Assembly: GCA_029961685.1 (NCBI GenBank)
Contig: JARWKL010000007.1
Span: 6,530,708 to 6,594,707 of the forward strand
Length of the DNA: 64,000 nt
Direction: 5' to 3'
From: Aristolochia californica
Lineage: Eukaryota > Streptophyta > Magnoliopsida > Piperales > Aristolochiaceae
Positions within the stretch are counted from its first letter, which is position 1, and every line of letters starts with the position of its first letter. The translations under genes were made by a program, and so were the position numbers. Below, one piece after another: positions 23,201-33,206 of the stretch. The notes beneath the pieces were generated by a model. It did no database searches. It saw nothing but the letters and a program-made list of their open reading frames with translations, and was not told where the DNA came from.

Positions 23201-23442
23201 TACGTCAAGTAATAAGAAAGAACAGCGATAGCAGTAACTACTACTTGAAATCCAAGAGATCGACAAATTTCATGCCCAATAATCGACTGTAACGAGTTGA
23301 AAACAATACATTCAAACGAAAGCAAATGAGCAAAGATTTCACAGCAAGAGAATCCTACTTACCCTCGAAAAGAATCGAAAGAAGCCCTGAATCGTCTCTG
23401 TAAGTGAGATGCAAGAATAGGTTTAGATAATAAAACCTTCAT
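20257..23442 (-). CDS. HCC2: SCO1 homolog 2, mitochondrial (copper-chaperone-like, Cys-less)
   Basis: Seven exons: 23442-23363, 22077-21960, 21829-21754, 21126-20923, 20804-20715, 20609-20477 and 20383-20257. All phases agree, giving 275 residues, the family length. The N-terminus (MKVLLSKPILASHLQRRFRA) is Arg-rich like a mitochondrial presequence. One membrane span lies at about residues 66-82 (TTLLIVAGVAMLVHY), followed by NDERRAIPKG. The SCO thioredoxin-like domain runs from GGPFRLID to near the C-terminus. Where SCO1 binds copper with CxxxC, this protein reads GYTSSPDVGP; the cysteines are absent, as in plant HCC2 as opposed to HCC1. The distal His is kept in TSHNMYLL. HCC2 in Arabidopsis affects stress and UV responses rather than cytochrome-oxidase copper loading. 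An A/T run of about 23 lies in the intron before exon 6. Confidence 0.95.
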
Positions 23443-24133
23443 GGTTGTAGCAGATTAGGATACTGGAGATGAAATCAGGATTCAAGAAAAACCCATTCGG
23501 GCAAGACATAAAAATTTGCCGCGCGAATTGGCTGTGGCCTAAAGAGAGCCCGTGAGAATTCAATTGACAATATGACTGTGGACTGGTTCCGGTGAGCTTC
23601 TTTCTTCCCTAGGCATAGGATCCGAGCCTTGCTCACCAAGGATTTGACTCGAGACACCTGGAATTGATAGCGGAAGACCGTGCCACGAGCTCGTGCCCCA
23701 TCTTCCTTCCCGCATAGACTAACTTCGATAGCAATCCATTTTTCTATTTACTCACAAATATTTTTTTATTAATTTCTGAGTATGCTTAAAAGATATTAAA
23801 TATATTCTAATGTTTTATTATTATTCAAATAAATGTTGTTTTTTAAATATGATTATATTCGAAATACAACTAATAGAAGTTTATGTAGTCATTTATTTTA
23901 AAGCTGAAAAAGAATGGTCTTTTATTTTATTTGTCAGATTTAAAATTTAAAAATAGTTCTAAACTAGGCTTTCTTAGATGTGGGGATGCCAACTGTAATT
24001 ATTTTTTTATGAGATAAATGCACTCATATGATCTCTAAAGTCAGTTCAACAATAAAAATAATCTCCAAGAAAGTTGAATACGATCTTCAATATTCAAATG
24101 CTCAAATACTCAAATAATCTCAACTATCAAAAT
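23443..24133. other. HCC2 upstream region and AT-rich spacer
   Basis: The promoter side of HCC2, followed by AT-rich sequence. No gene seen. Confidence 0.5.
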
Positions 24134-24268
24134 GATAGAGATAAACATAATAATAGATATAAAGATAATGATAGAGATTTATATAATTTAAGTTTATCTC
24201 TAATTCAATCACTAGTTATATTTATCTCTATCATTATCTTTATATCTATCAGTATGTTTATCTCTATC
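24134..24268. repeat. Long inverted repeat (hairpin)
   Basis: The left arm 24134-24181 and right arm 24221-24268 are about 48 bases each and nearly perfect reverse complements (GATAGAGATAAACAT at the outer end). The loop is 39 bases. A transcript would fold into a long stem. The sequence is built from gatagagata-type units. It may be a foldback element or MITE remnant. Confidence 0.8.
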
Positions 24269-24442
24269 TCTATGACAGAAGGCTAGACCATGCATATGAT
24301 AAAATTAACAACCATGCTAGAATTCATCAACCAATTCTCTTCTCTAATCCAAAAACAAAAAAATAATACAAATGAAAATAAATATATGCAGCAAATAAAA
24401 AAAAACAACAAGTTGAAAGCAGGTCTAACCAGCAATGGAAGC

Positions 24443-26676
24443 TAGGGGTGGCATCTAGCCGAGTCGAGCCTCATCTCGAGCCTAAAATTGTTATCGAACT
24501 CGAGTCCACCAAGTTCAAGCCAAACTCGAGCCTCAACATACATTTAAAACTTTTCAAAAAATATATATCAAATAAAATATATATAAAATTATGCATATAT
24601 TTTACATAAAATTGGGCATGACCTCTACATAAAATTGGGCTAACCTATATATATATAATATGTATAAGATTGGGCATAACCTCTACTTAAAATTAAGCAT
24701 AATCTATATATATAATACCTGTATAAAATTTGACATGACCTCTATTTAAAATTAGGCATAATCAGCATACATAATACCTGCATAAATATTCCATAAAATT
24801 GTTTATACATTCCATAAACACTCCAAGAAATTGTTTATACACTCCATAAAATAGTATAAACACTCCATACACTGCATAATATTATAAATAAATTCCATAC
24901 GATAATCAAACACAACAAAATTAAATGAAATATCAGTATCAATTTACAATCACTCAAATAAAAACTATAAATCCATTATAAATTTACAAACTATAGTTAT
25001 TTATCTTCATGCTAGAAAATAATATATGTCCTTGCTTGAGCAAAATCTCCACCTATGACAAAAATAGAAAAATAAAATTAGTTATTGTCAGATAAAAAAA
25101 TACTCTTCCACTACTAGTTACTTAATGTTGTTAAAAATATTAAAATTTTCATGATGAGAAAAACATTAAAAATCATGTAGCTGGTAGCATTATCTTTGCA
25201 CTCTTCTTCTCGGGTTGTTATCATAAAACAAAATTTTAATAAATAAAACTAAAAAATATCGTAATAAATAATTAATCAAAGAAATTCACCTTTTGATTTT
25301 TCTTTATACGGTGAAGAGTCTGAACCTAATCACCACCACAAATCAAAGTTTGAAATGTATTTGGTACCAAGGAAGAACAATACGAGTCTATTACTCTACC
25401 ACCAACACTAAATAATGACTCCGAAGCTACTGTGGATATGAGAATTATAAGGGGGGTTAGTCAACAAACTTAAAATTTGAAGTTCATTTTCATCTTCTTC
25501 TTCAAATTCATTTAATTCCTCTACATGAATTTCAATTTCAAACTTGGTGTTAGTGTGGACGAGTTCATATACATTGGAAAACAATTTCCAGTGTTAGTGC
25601 CCCAAAATAAGAAAAATATAAAAAACAAGAAAATGAGTAACTTATAATAGTATACTTAATTAAAACATAATATTTAAACCCCAAATTAAGTAAAACAAAC
25701 ATGATTACAACACAAATAAGTAATTTAATGTATAATTAAAATAAATAAATTAATTAATTAATTAAATTAGATATTATATTATTTAATGATTGTAGTTTAT
25801 TATACATTGATACAATAATTACGTGAGCCAATTAACTATGTACATGATTTATTATAAAAAATAAACAGGAAAATTTGATCAAATGCTAACTTTAACGCAC
25901 TATATTTTTACGTATTATTGTATCGTCTAGAGGAAAAACAAGTTGAGAATAGGATTTGCAAGTTTTTTTTTTTTTTTTTTATAAAAATCACATGTGCAAA
26001 AACTCGCATGTGTGAACTGCATGTGCGAGTTCACACGCTGTGCAGGACGGAGCATCGAGGGGGAAAAATAATCTCTCCCCCTCAACTTAGGTATCCGAAC
26101 TTTAGGTATCCGGGAGTTCTGTGTCGTTCCGGCGAGAGCGGTGGCCGACTGATTTGACGGCGGTAGCAGACAGTGGTAGGGGGGTGACGACAACGGGAGA
26201 GGGTCCAGAGCAGCCACTCTAGTTGGGGTTCGACGAGGCGACGCTACAGGAGTCGACGGTGACAAAGATGAGAGGCAGAGAAGGCGATGACCGGGGGGAA
26301 GGATTAGGTGCGGTGGCGGTAGAAGGGGCACTGGCGGCGAGAGGGAGAAAGGAGATGGAGGCCAAGAGAGGGAATTTCGGAGGAAGAAGAGAGAAGGGAA
26401 GGAGGAGATGAAGAGAGCGAGGGCAGGAGAGAGACCGAAAAAAAAATTTCGGGAGAGAGTGTGAGACTCCCGAAAGTTTGCCCCATCCCGCCGTTCGTTA
26501 AATTAACGGGTCGGCTCGCGAGCCGACAAGCCGAACCTGGCTCTGCTCGAGCTCGGTTCGTTAACCTAAACGAACCCATTTTTGAGTTCGAGCTCGGCTC
26601 GAGCTCGATATATAATGAGTCAAACCGAGCCAGAACCGAGCTGAACACGAGCCGGTTCGGTTCGAAACCACCCCTA
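24443..26676 (-). mobile_element. hAT-superfamily transposon relic
   Basis: About 2.23 kb with termini TAGGGGTGGCATCTAGCCGA (left) and, on minus, TAGGGGTGGTTTCGAACCGA (right). These are the same termini as the 6284-8014 element, in opposite orientation. It shares the subterminal GAGCTCG blocks and the aaattgggcatgacctctac unit. Flanks atggaagc and aattggaa do not form a clean 8-bp duplication, so an edge has decayed. Part of a transposase survives inside. It is the best candidate in the window for the degenerate autonomous parent type. Confidence 0.8.
25330..25467 (-). pseudogene. hAT transposase C-terminal dimerisation domain fragment
   Basis: The minus strand reads [20 protein letters not shown], then a C-S-S-L-V-P-N-T block and QTLICGGD. 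This matches the hATC signature of Ac-like transposases (STVASESAFSTGGR, then S-x-L-x-P-x-x-V-x-A-L-I-C). The surrounding frames are broken, and the DDE and BED domains are not seen. Confidence 0.85.
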
Positions 26677-27793
26677 AATTGGAAACGCTAGATCCCGAAG
26701 ATGAAACAAGGTAAAAAGAACTGTCAGACGATAGATTGGTCTATGTTGCAGAAAAGCAACATTGGTCGACAAGAGGAAATAACAGAGAAGAGGCATCTGC
26801 GAACCGAAGGAAACAGAGAAACTAGCAAAGAAGTTGTTGCTGCATCAAGTCAGATCTGGATGAGTAACTTCTAGCTCAACAGAAGTTCTGGTGCGGATCT
26901 ACATACCCAGAGTCGGACAAATCGGTTATGAAATCGAAAATGAGAACTCTCATCAAAGATCGCCAATTAGTCGACGGGCCCTGGTGATATTCTAGAGTGT
27001 GTTGTACGCGAAAGTGCAATCGATCAGGACCGACGGACTGAAACGAGCCTTGGCTACTGAAGAAGGGTGAGGATTAGAAAAACAAGTCTAGGACAAAGGA
27101 GAGGAGATGGAGATCGGTGACATCTCTCCCTCAGATGGTGACGATGATGAGGGAAACGGTGGGAATCTGGTCGGTCTAGCATTGGACAATGGCAGACAAT
27201 CGTTGGACAGTGAGCGAAGTAGCTTCTGAAAACCAATCAACAGGAAGGAGGAAAATGAGTTGCAGTGAGTCCACCTATCATTGACTCACTTCAACTCGAT
27301 GATGCAATAGAAAAATCGCACGCAATGGAACCATGAATTGCCCAAGCTTTTGGTGAACTCTGAACCCATGTAAGCGGATATATTTGAATTTGAAAATTTT
27401 AATTTTTATAAAATATTTGATGTATAAATATAGTATTATTATTATTAAACCCTAGGATGTTTACTAAAATTCAATATTTTAAAATTAATAGAATATAATT
27501 TATGTAAAATCTTATCTTTAATATTATATTATAAGACTTAAAATTCATTCAAAATTAAATAAAGATAAATTTTTAAATACTTATTGGTCTAATATCTATT
27601 TTTGTAGTTAAATTATATTTTTTTATTATTATCTCATTAATAAGAAGAGAGATTGGATGAATTTTTTTCTTAATACTACGTAAAAAGAAAATTGTAGAGA
27701 ATATAAATTTTATCTTTAAATTTTTCAAAATTTTATTAATGTTATAATCCTTATTTGATCTATATATAAAATACAGATATTTATATAACAAAT
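26677..27793. other. Spacer, unrecognised
   Basis: The first 600 bases are more GC-rich, the rest very AT-rich. The wording suggests decayed transposon sequence, but I could not identify it. Confidence 0.4.
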
Positions 27794-27867
27794 GGCCTAT
27801 TAGCTCAGTTGGTTAGAGCGTCGTGCTAATAACGCGAAGGTCGCAGGTTCGAGACCTGCATAGGCCA
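27794..27867 (+). tRNA. tRNA-Ile (anticodon AAT)
   Basis: 74 nt with a perfect acceptor GGCCTAT/ATAGGCC, D arm GCTCAGTTGGTTAGAGC, anticodon stem-loop TCGTG-CTAATAA-CGCGA (anticodon AAT), T arm GCAGG-TTCGAGA-CCTGC and discriminator A. A T run follows at 27870 as a Pol III terminator. All features are intact. Confidence 0.97.
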
Positions 27868-27928
27868 AATTTTTTATTTTTTTTATATATACTACGGAGT
27901 TTAGCTATTTTGTTTCTTCTTATCCTCT

Positions 27929-28790
27929 CCGTCAATGCCTGCTGCAATCTCTCCTCCGTGAAATCATCTTGACAGCACGAAGAATGTACAGTGTTAAGCT
28001 ATCCCATTTGGCTCTTGGTTTTTTTCCATGTCAATTCCTAAAATTTTGTTGGATAACCTGTCGGAGACCCATCGGCAAGCATGGAGCAAGGCGGCCGGGC
28101 CAAGGAACTCCTCCGAGTTCCACCAGTAGGACGGGCACGAGGCACTACAACAAGCACACAGGATGCATTCGTAAAGGCCATCCAGCTTCTTTCTGTCTTC
28201 AGGTGACTGTCTGTATTCCCGTCCGTCCTCTGGCACCTTCTTTGTCTGCAGCCAGGGCTCTATTGATCCACATTTACAGCAAGTGTCGCAAAGAGATATG
28301 TTTTGAGCAGCTTCTGTTTGTAAGTATGTCAATATGACCATAGGAAAGCAATTTTACACTCGATAGAGATTTTGGTATATCTGCTTCTGCTTACTTGTAC
28401 TGTTGGTAGAATTGTGTGAGGTTGACCACTAGATCCTTAATGACCAACATACGAGGGAGAGGAGCTATGATGGTGGCCTGGCTAATGTCAGTATCGATCG
28501 GTTTCAGGCACCCCACCGTGTTACCTCCATCGATGTTCATAGAACAAGAGCCACAGATTCCTTCTCTGCATGACCTCCTGTAGCTCAATCTTAAATCCTC
28601 CTCCACCTTGATCTTCTGAAAAGCGTCCAAAACCTAGTACGATAAGAAACCAGAAGAAATTAAGTCAGCTTCATTTCACAGTCATTCTCAATCAGAGTAG
28701 GTAACTGGGTTCTCATTTCTCGGTTTCTAGGACTGTAGAAAGGCTTGATTTCAGGCCTGTCGGGGTCACCAAAGAGAGAATGAAAGTGTA
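27929..28790 (-). pseudogene. SDH2: Succinate dehydrogenase iron-sulfur subunit pseudogene
   Basis: Two exons are well preserved. Exon 28633-28395 carries the 2Fe-2S motif CREGICGSC and partner Cys (GNTVGCLKP). Exon 28267-28058 carries [17 protein letters not shown] for the 4Fe-4S cluster. Lesions: the acceptor before 28267 reads TGTGG instead of an AG. The upstream exon survives only as GDPDRPEIKPF and ENDCEM, without a donor. Downstream a scrap DDFTEERLQQALTE (27970-27929) is out of frame. The last exon, with the CRTIKNC-type motif for the 3Fe-4S cluster, is missing, and a tRNA-Ile lies where it would follow. Introns are kept, so it is a decayed gene and not a processed copy. The functional protein is the electron-transfer subunit of mitochondrial complex II. 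Confidence 0.88.
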
Positions 28791-31726
28791 GGACTCCCCT
28801 TCCCCTCTTTTCTCAGGGCACTCTCGCAAAGAATGGTTGGTCGAATGAAACCCAATCTTCCTAAGGGAAACGATTCAGTCCATCTCTCAAATGCGGAAAA
28901 CCGTGTTCTTCATTCAATCCGGGCAAAAAACCTCTAATTGGATGACAGCGATTCTGTGAAGAAAGAACCATTTTTATATTTAACGGTTCAGAGGGATTGG
29001 ATGACAATTTAGGGACGATTATGGGGTTAGGTGAGTCGGGAAGAGTGATTAGAGAAAAATTACTTTAACTTTGCCAGGATTAGCTGAAGATAAGTTTAAT
29101 TTATGTCATCTGCTCGCAAGGAAAGAATCTTCTTCGACTCTAAAGAGAGGGAGACCGCTTCAAATATTTGGTGGACTGTCCTTTCAACCCTGAATGAGAT
29201 AACCCACCAATTGTACAAAACTCCCACTCACGTTTTTAAAGATGGGACCCACACACAAAATGTGGGGCCCTAAATTGCAAGGGAGGGGAGGGGTACCCTG
29301 GTTGTCAATTTCAAATGGTGAAAAAGCCATTTTGATGTCATTAGCATCAGAGGGTTTAGCCTTAATGGAACTGTTTATGACGGCAATTAACTCTAACTTG
29401 TCCCTTAGTCTGAAAGGGTCTTAAATGCCAATGAAAAAAATTAGATTTAAGTAACCAGATGCTGAATTTAATCGTTCATATTAACTAACCCCACTCCCTC
29501 ATATATAAAATTTTACTTGCACTTCTTTGCTATCATGTTGCCATGTCAGCGAGTGAAGTCCATGTGGCTGCAAGTAAAAATGGCTATAGTAGGTAACCCT
29601 CGTCTTAAAACTTATAACATGGTTATCAATTATAAGAATTAATTATGTGTTACCTATGGTTAATACCATTTGTTGACACAAAATCCGGATAATCGAAATT
29701 TTACTTGTGAACAAGTAATTTCGTGGACGTATAGGTAATGAAGATCCTATATCATTTTATACGATAAAAAAGAAAAAATAATTTATTTTTTCACATGTAA
29801 AAACTTTTACTTTTTTAAGTACTTTTACCCTGATGACATGTCATTACTTGATTGGATGTGAGTAAATTTATCAAGAGTATTTTTTTCTATAATCAAGTAT
29901 CCTTTTTACTTATTAATCGAGTAAACAAGCTCAAGTCAAAGTTCGTACAAGTGAATAAATGATTTTATTTAGAGTTAATTAAGGCTAAACCATGGTTATT
30001 ATCACCTTGACGAGTGACCTTCCTCGAAGCTTAAGAACTCCGTGAGTGTGAACGGGCTCCGTGAAACCTTAATTAATCTGGAAAATCCGTCCCCTTCCCC
30101 AAATCGACCTGATCATCCCTCTGCTGCGATTCCTTATGGGCGGTGACGAGCAGCACCAAAAGCCAAAAGCACTACAAAAGCGGGAGGAAAAAATACATAT
30201 TCGAAGCAAATTCAAAAAGACACCGAGCCTTTCAGGAATATGTTCGCTGGCAGTGCTTTAATCCCACTCGGTAATCTCTCTCCCCAAGAAAGATTAAAAA
30301 AAAAAAAAAATTCTGTATCTGTACTTCAGACGATCCATACCCATCTTTTTTTCCAACGCCTGAAGTGTCTTTCACCATTAATGAAGAAAAGAGATGAAGC
30401 CGACAGTGATTCTTGATCGAGTTCTGGGTTTTGCGCAGTCAGTTTATGGAACTGCCGTGGGAAGAAACAGTTGTGGGTTTGAACGATGAAGTCATGGTTG
30501 AAAGGGAGAGAGAAAGGGTCTCCCAAACTCTTCTCAGTTGTAACAGTAATGGAAGTAGGGAGTTGGGACTTGGGAGGGGCGTCTCAGATCTTACAGACAT
30601 GAAATGTTACATATTTTCTTCAAAGCTCCGTATCTTTGTAGTTTGTACTGTATGGGTTGTTGATAAATATGGGTAAATACATTAATTTATTGCATCAGTC
30701 TTGTTGTTGATGATGGTTGCATCAAACACGAGCATCAGTTCAACCAATCTAACCAGCAAAAAAGAAAGAGAAGAAGCTCAAGGGTAGTGGTTTTCAGTTC
30801 ATAATAATTAAATTTTGAGGTGATTTATTAAGGGTTTTTTTAAAGATTTTCATCTTGAGTCAGAGATGAATGGGAAACCAATTATGGTTCATGAGAAAAT
30901 ACCTGTTAATTGATTACAGATTTAGGCAGTCAACTTGGTGAGGGTTTAGTGAAAATGGAGACGAGGGGGGGGACTCTCCTTCAACTTTGCTTCATTTTCA
31001 GCTTCAACCACCCCCATGGCCTAATTTGGTTGCTTGCCTACCTCATTCCTCCATCTTATTTTTTTCAATTTTTTTAAAGGTTAACCTCGTCTCCTTTTCT
31101 TCTTCTCCTTTCACACACAAAGTTCCATTTCAAAATCTGTCTATCCCTCTGACCGGCTACCAGCCATCAGCTGCACTCTAATGGCGGCCCCACTTTCACA
31201 ATCTCTAGAGGATTTTTTAAGTGGAAACATGAGCTGAAGCCGCCTCTCTTTTAGAGAAGAAGAAGTTACCAGTCTCTCTTTCTCTCTCTCCCTTTCTTTT
31301 TCTCTCTTCTTCCTCTTCTCTCTCTCAAACCCTAACTCAGCCAACCAGAAAAGCCAAACCCTTGTCTGTTGTCTCTTTTCTTCTTCTTCTTCTTCTTCTG
31401 CTGTTGTTCTTCTTGTAGGACACTGGGGAGAGATCTGGGTCGTGCTCCACCTGGTTTTTTCCGGCTTTGCTTCTTCGTGCATCCACCTCTGTTTAAGAGA
31501 AGAAAGTAAAGAAGGTCCAAAAGACCGTTTGAGTAAGCAGATCGGAGCTTTTAAGAAGATGGGTACTTTCTCCTGCCTTTTCTAGAAGATTATCTCATTC
31601 ACTACATGGCTTAGGTTTCAGGCTCCACTTTATTGGGTTGTGACTTGGATAGATAGATCTCTCACCCTCTGCAACTCGATCTCTTTCTCTCTCCTTCGTG
31701 TATCACTCTCTCATCTGGTTCCACAT
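28791..31726. other. Spacer and 5' leader of the VQ gene
   Basis: No conserved gene between 28.8 and 31.0 kb. From 31.2 to 31.7 kb the sequence is pyrimidine-rich, with CT and TTC microsatellites (31271-31326, 31379-31400). This is typical of a plant 5' untranslated leader. Confidence 0.5.
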
Positions 31727-33091
31727 ATGGATTCTGGTAACAGTGGCAGTATGCAGTCGTCCAGCGGTGGTGATGAAGAGTACGACTCACGAGCCGAATC
31801 CATTTCGGCGTTCTTGAATTCTTCCGGCCAGCTCAGTTCCATGTCGAACCAACGGCCTCCGGCTCCGGTGAGCCACTATCAGTCCTCTCATGCCTTTGAC
31901 CCTTTGTCTAACTATATGGACGCCTTGCCTAGATCTCACCAACCGTCTACAATGAATTCCCTTCTGAATCTCGACATGGCGTGGGCTAGAGGCCTGAGAT
32001 CTGATCCCAATTGCACCGATATCGGCGGACTGATCGGTTCCTCTTCCGCATCGGCGCCAACGGTCGCCACCCGGGACGTCCCGTCTTCCGCGCGCAGCAC
32101 GTATCATGGCGGCGGGATTAACCCATCCATACAATTGCCAGTCTCTGACAGGCCGCCGCCGTCTGCCGATCAACCTCAGGTGGTACGAAACTCGAAGAAA
32201 CGATCCCGGGCCTCCAGGCGTGCTCCAACCACCGTGCTCACCACCGACACATCCAATTTCCGGGCGATGGTGCAGGAATTCACTGGCATCCCGGCGCCGC
32301 CGTTCTCCGCCTCGACCTTCCCTCGAACCCGCCTCGATCTCTTCAGCTCCGTCTCCGCCATGCGGTCTGGTCTCACCGATGCGGCCCCGCCTCCGTACCT
32401 CCTCCGCCCTTTTGCCCAGAAGGTCCAACCCTCCTTCCCTTCTCTCCCACTTACTTCATCTTCTTCCGCTTCTTCTCTGGCTTCATCCTCTCCGCCTGTC
32501 GCCATGCTTGATGTGCTTTCTTCAAACACGACCAGTACACTAGTTACTACAACAGCTAATGGTAGCACCGCCGCTGCTACTACTAATTCCAGTTCTACGA
32601 ATAACTTCCAACACCAGAACCTACTCAACGTGAACAACCCACTCTTCACGTTCCAGTCCCTCTTACAGTCTTCGGCTCCCCCCAAGTACCAGCCATTGTC
32701 CAATTTACCGGTCTTTAACTCGAAGCAGCAAGGACAATCGACGTTCCCGACTGTGGACCCGAATTTGAAAATGGGGATGTTGGAGGACTTCGCCGTTAAC
32801 CACGGGAATGCGAGCACGCATCTGAGCTCGCTCTCGGGTCTCATGGCGTCTGACGGGTTGCCAACAAGGACGGAGCATCCTCCCAACTGGGCCGACGGGA
32901 CCGGGAACGGAGATGGGGATCAAGCTCAGTTGAGGAACTTCAATAGCAACTACGACGCCTCTCAGCGGGTCAGTAACTGTAAACTGAACTACGCGAGTTC
33001 TTCAACTGATTTCCATGCAGAGAAGGGCCCGGAGAATGTAACGTCGAGGGGCGAAGGTATGGTAGATTCATGGATTTGTTCTTCTGATTAG
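31727..33091 (+). CDS. VQ motif-containing protein
   Basis: An intronless gene of 454 residues, as usual for VQ genes. The start is the ATG of MDSGNSGSMQSSSGGDEEYD; the open frame upstream has no ATG. The VQ core is FRAMVQEFTG at residues 178-187, preceded by the basic stretch KKRSRASRRAP (158-167), a likely nuclear signal. Long VQ proteins of this class have Ser/Thr/Asn-rich flanks and end with a short conserved tail, here VDSWICSSD. VQ proteins bind WRKY transcription factors (groups I and IIc) through the core and modulate defence and development. From memory, the closest Arabidopsis group contains At5g65170 and At4g39720. Confidence 0.93.
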   Translation: MDSGNSGSMQSSSGGDEEYDSRAESISAFLNSSGQLSSMSNQRPPAPVSHYQSSHAFDPLSNYMDALPRSHQPSTMNSLLNLDMAWARGLRSDPNCTDIGGLIGSSSASAPTVATRDVPSSARSTYHGGGINPSIQLPVSDRPPPSADQPQVVRNSKKRSRASRRAPTTVLTTDTSNFRAMVQEFTGIPAPPFSASTFPRTRLDLFSSVSAMRSGLTDAAPPPYLLRPFAQKVQPSFPSLPLTSSSSASSLASSSPPVAMLDVLSSNTTSTLVTTTANGSTAAATTNSSSTNNFQHQNLLNVNNPLFTFQSLLQSSAPPKYQPLSNLPVFNSKQQGQSTFPTVDPNLKMGMLEDFAVNHGNASTHLSSLSGLMASDGLPTRTEHPPNWADGTGNGDGDQAQLRNFNSNYDASQRVSNCKLNYASSSTDFHAEKGPENVTSRGEGMVDSWICSSD

Positions 33092-33175
33092 CGAATATGC
33101 TGATAAAGAAAGAGAGTGAAGAGAGATAGAGAAAGGAGTAGGAAGAATGAGAGAGATTCCCCTCCCTCATCACCG

Positions 33176-33206
33176 CCTCCACCACCACCACCACCACCAC
33201 CACCAT
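33176..33206 (+). repeat. (ACC)n microsatellite
   Basis: About ten CCA/ACC units directly downstream of the VQ gene, probably within its 3' untranslated region. Confidence 0.9.

Noticed and set aside
31787..32886. Antisense and shifted frames over the VQ gene
   Set aside because: Shadows of the GC-rich VQ coding sequence; Arg/Gly/Ser-rich with no domain.
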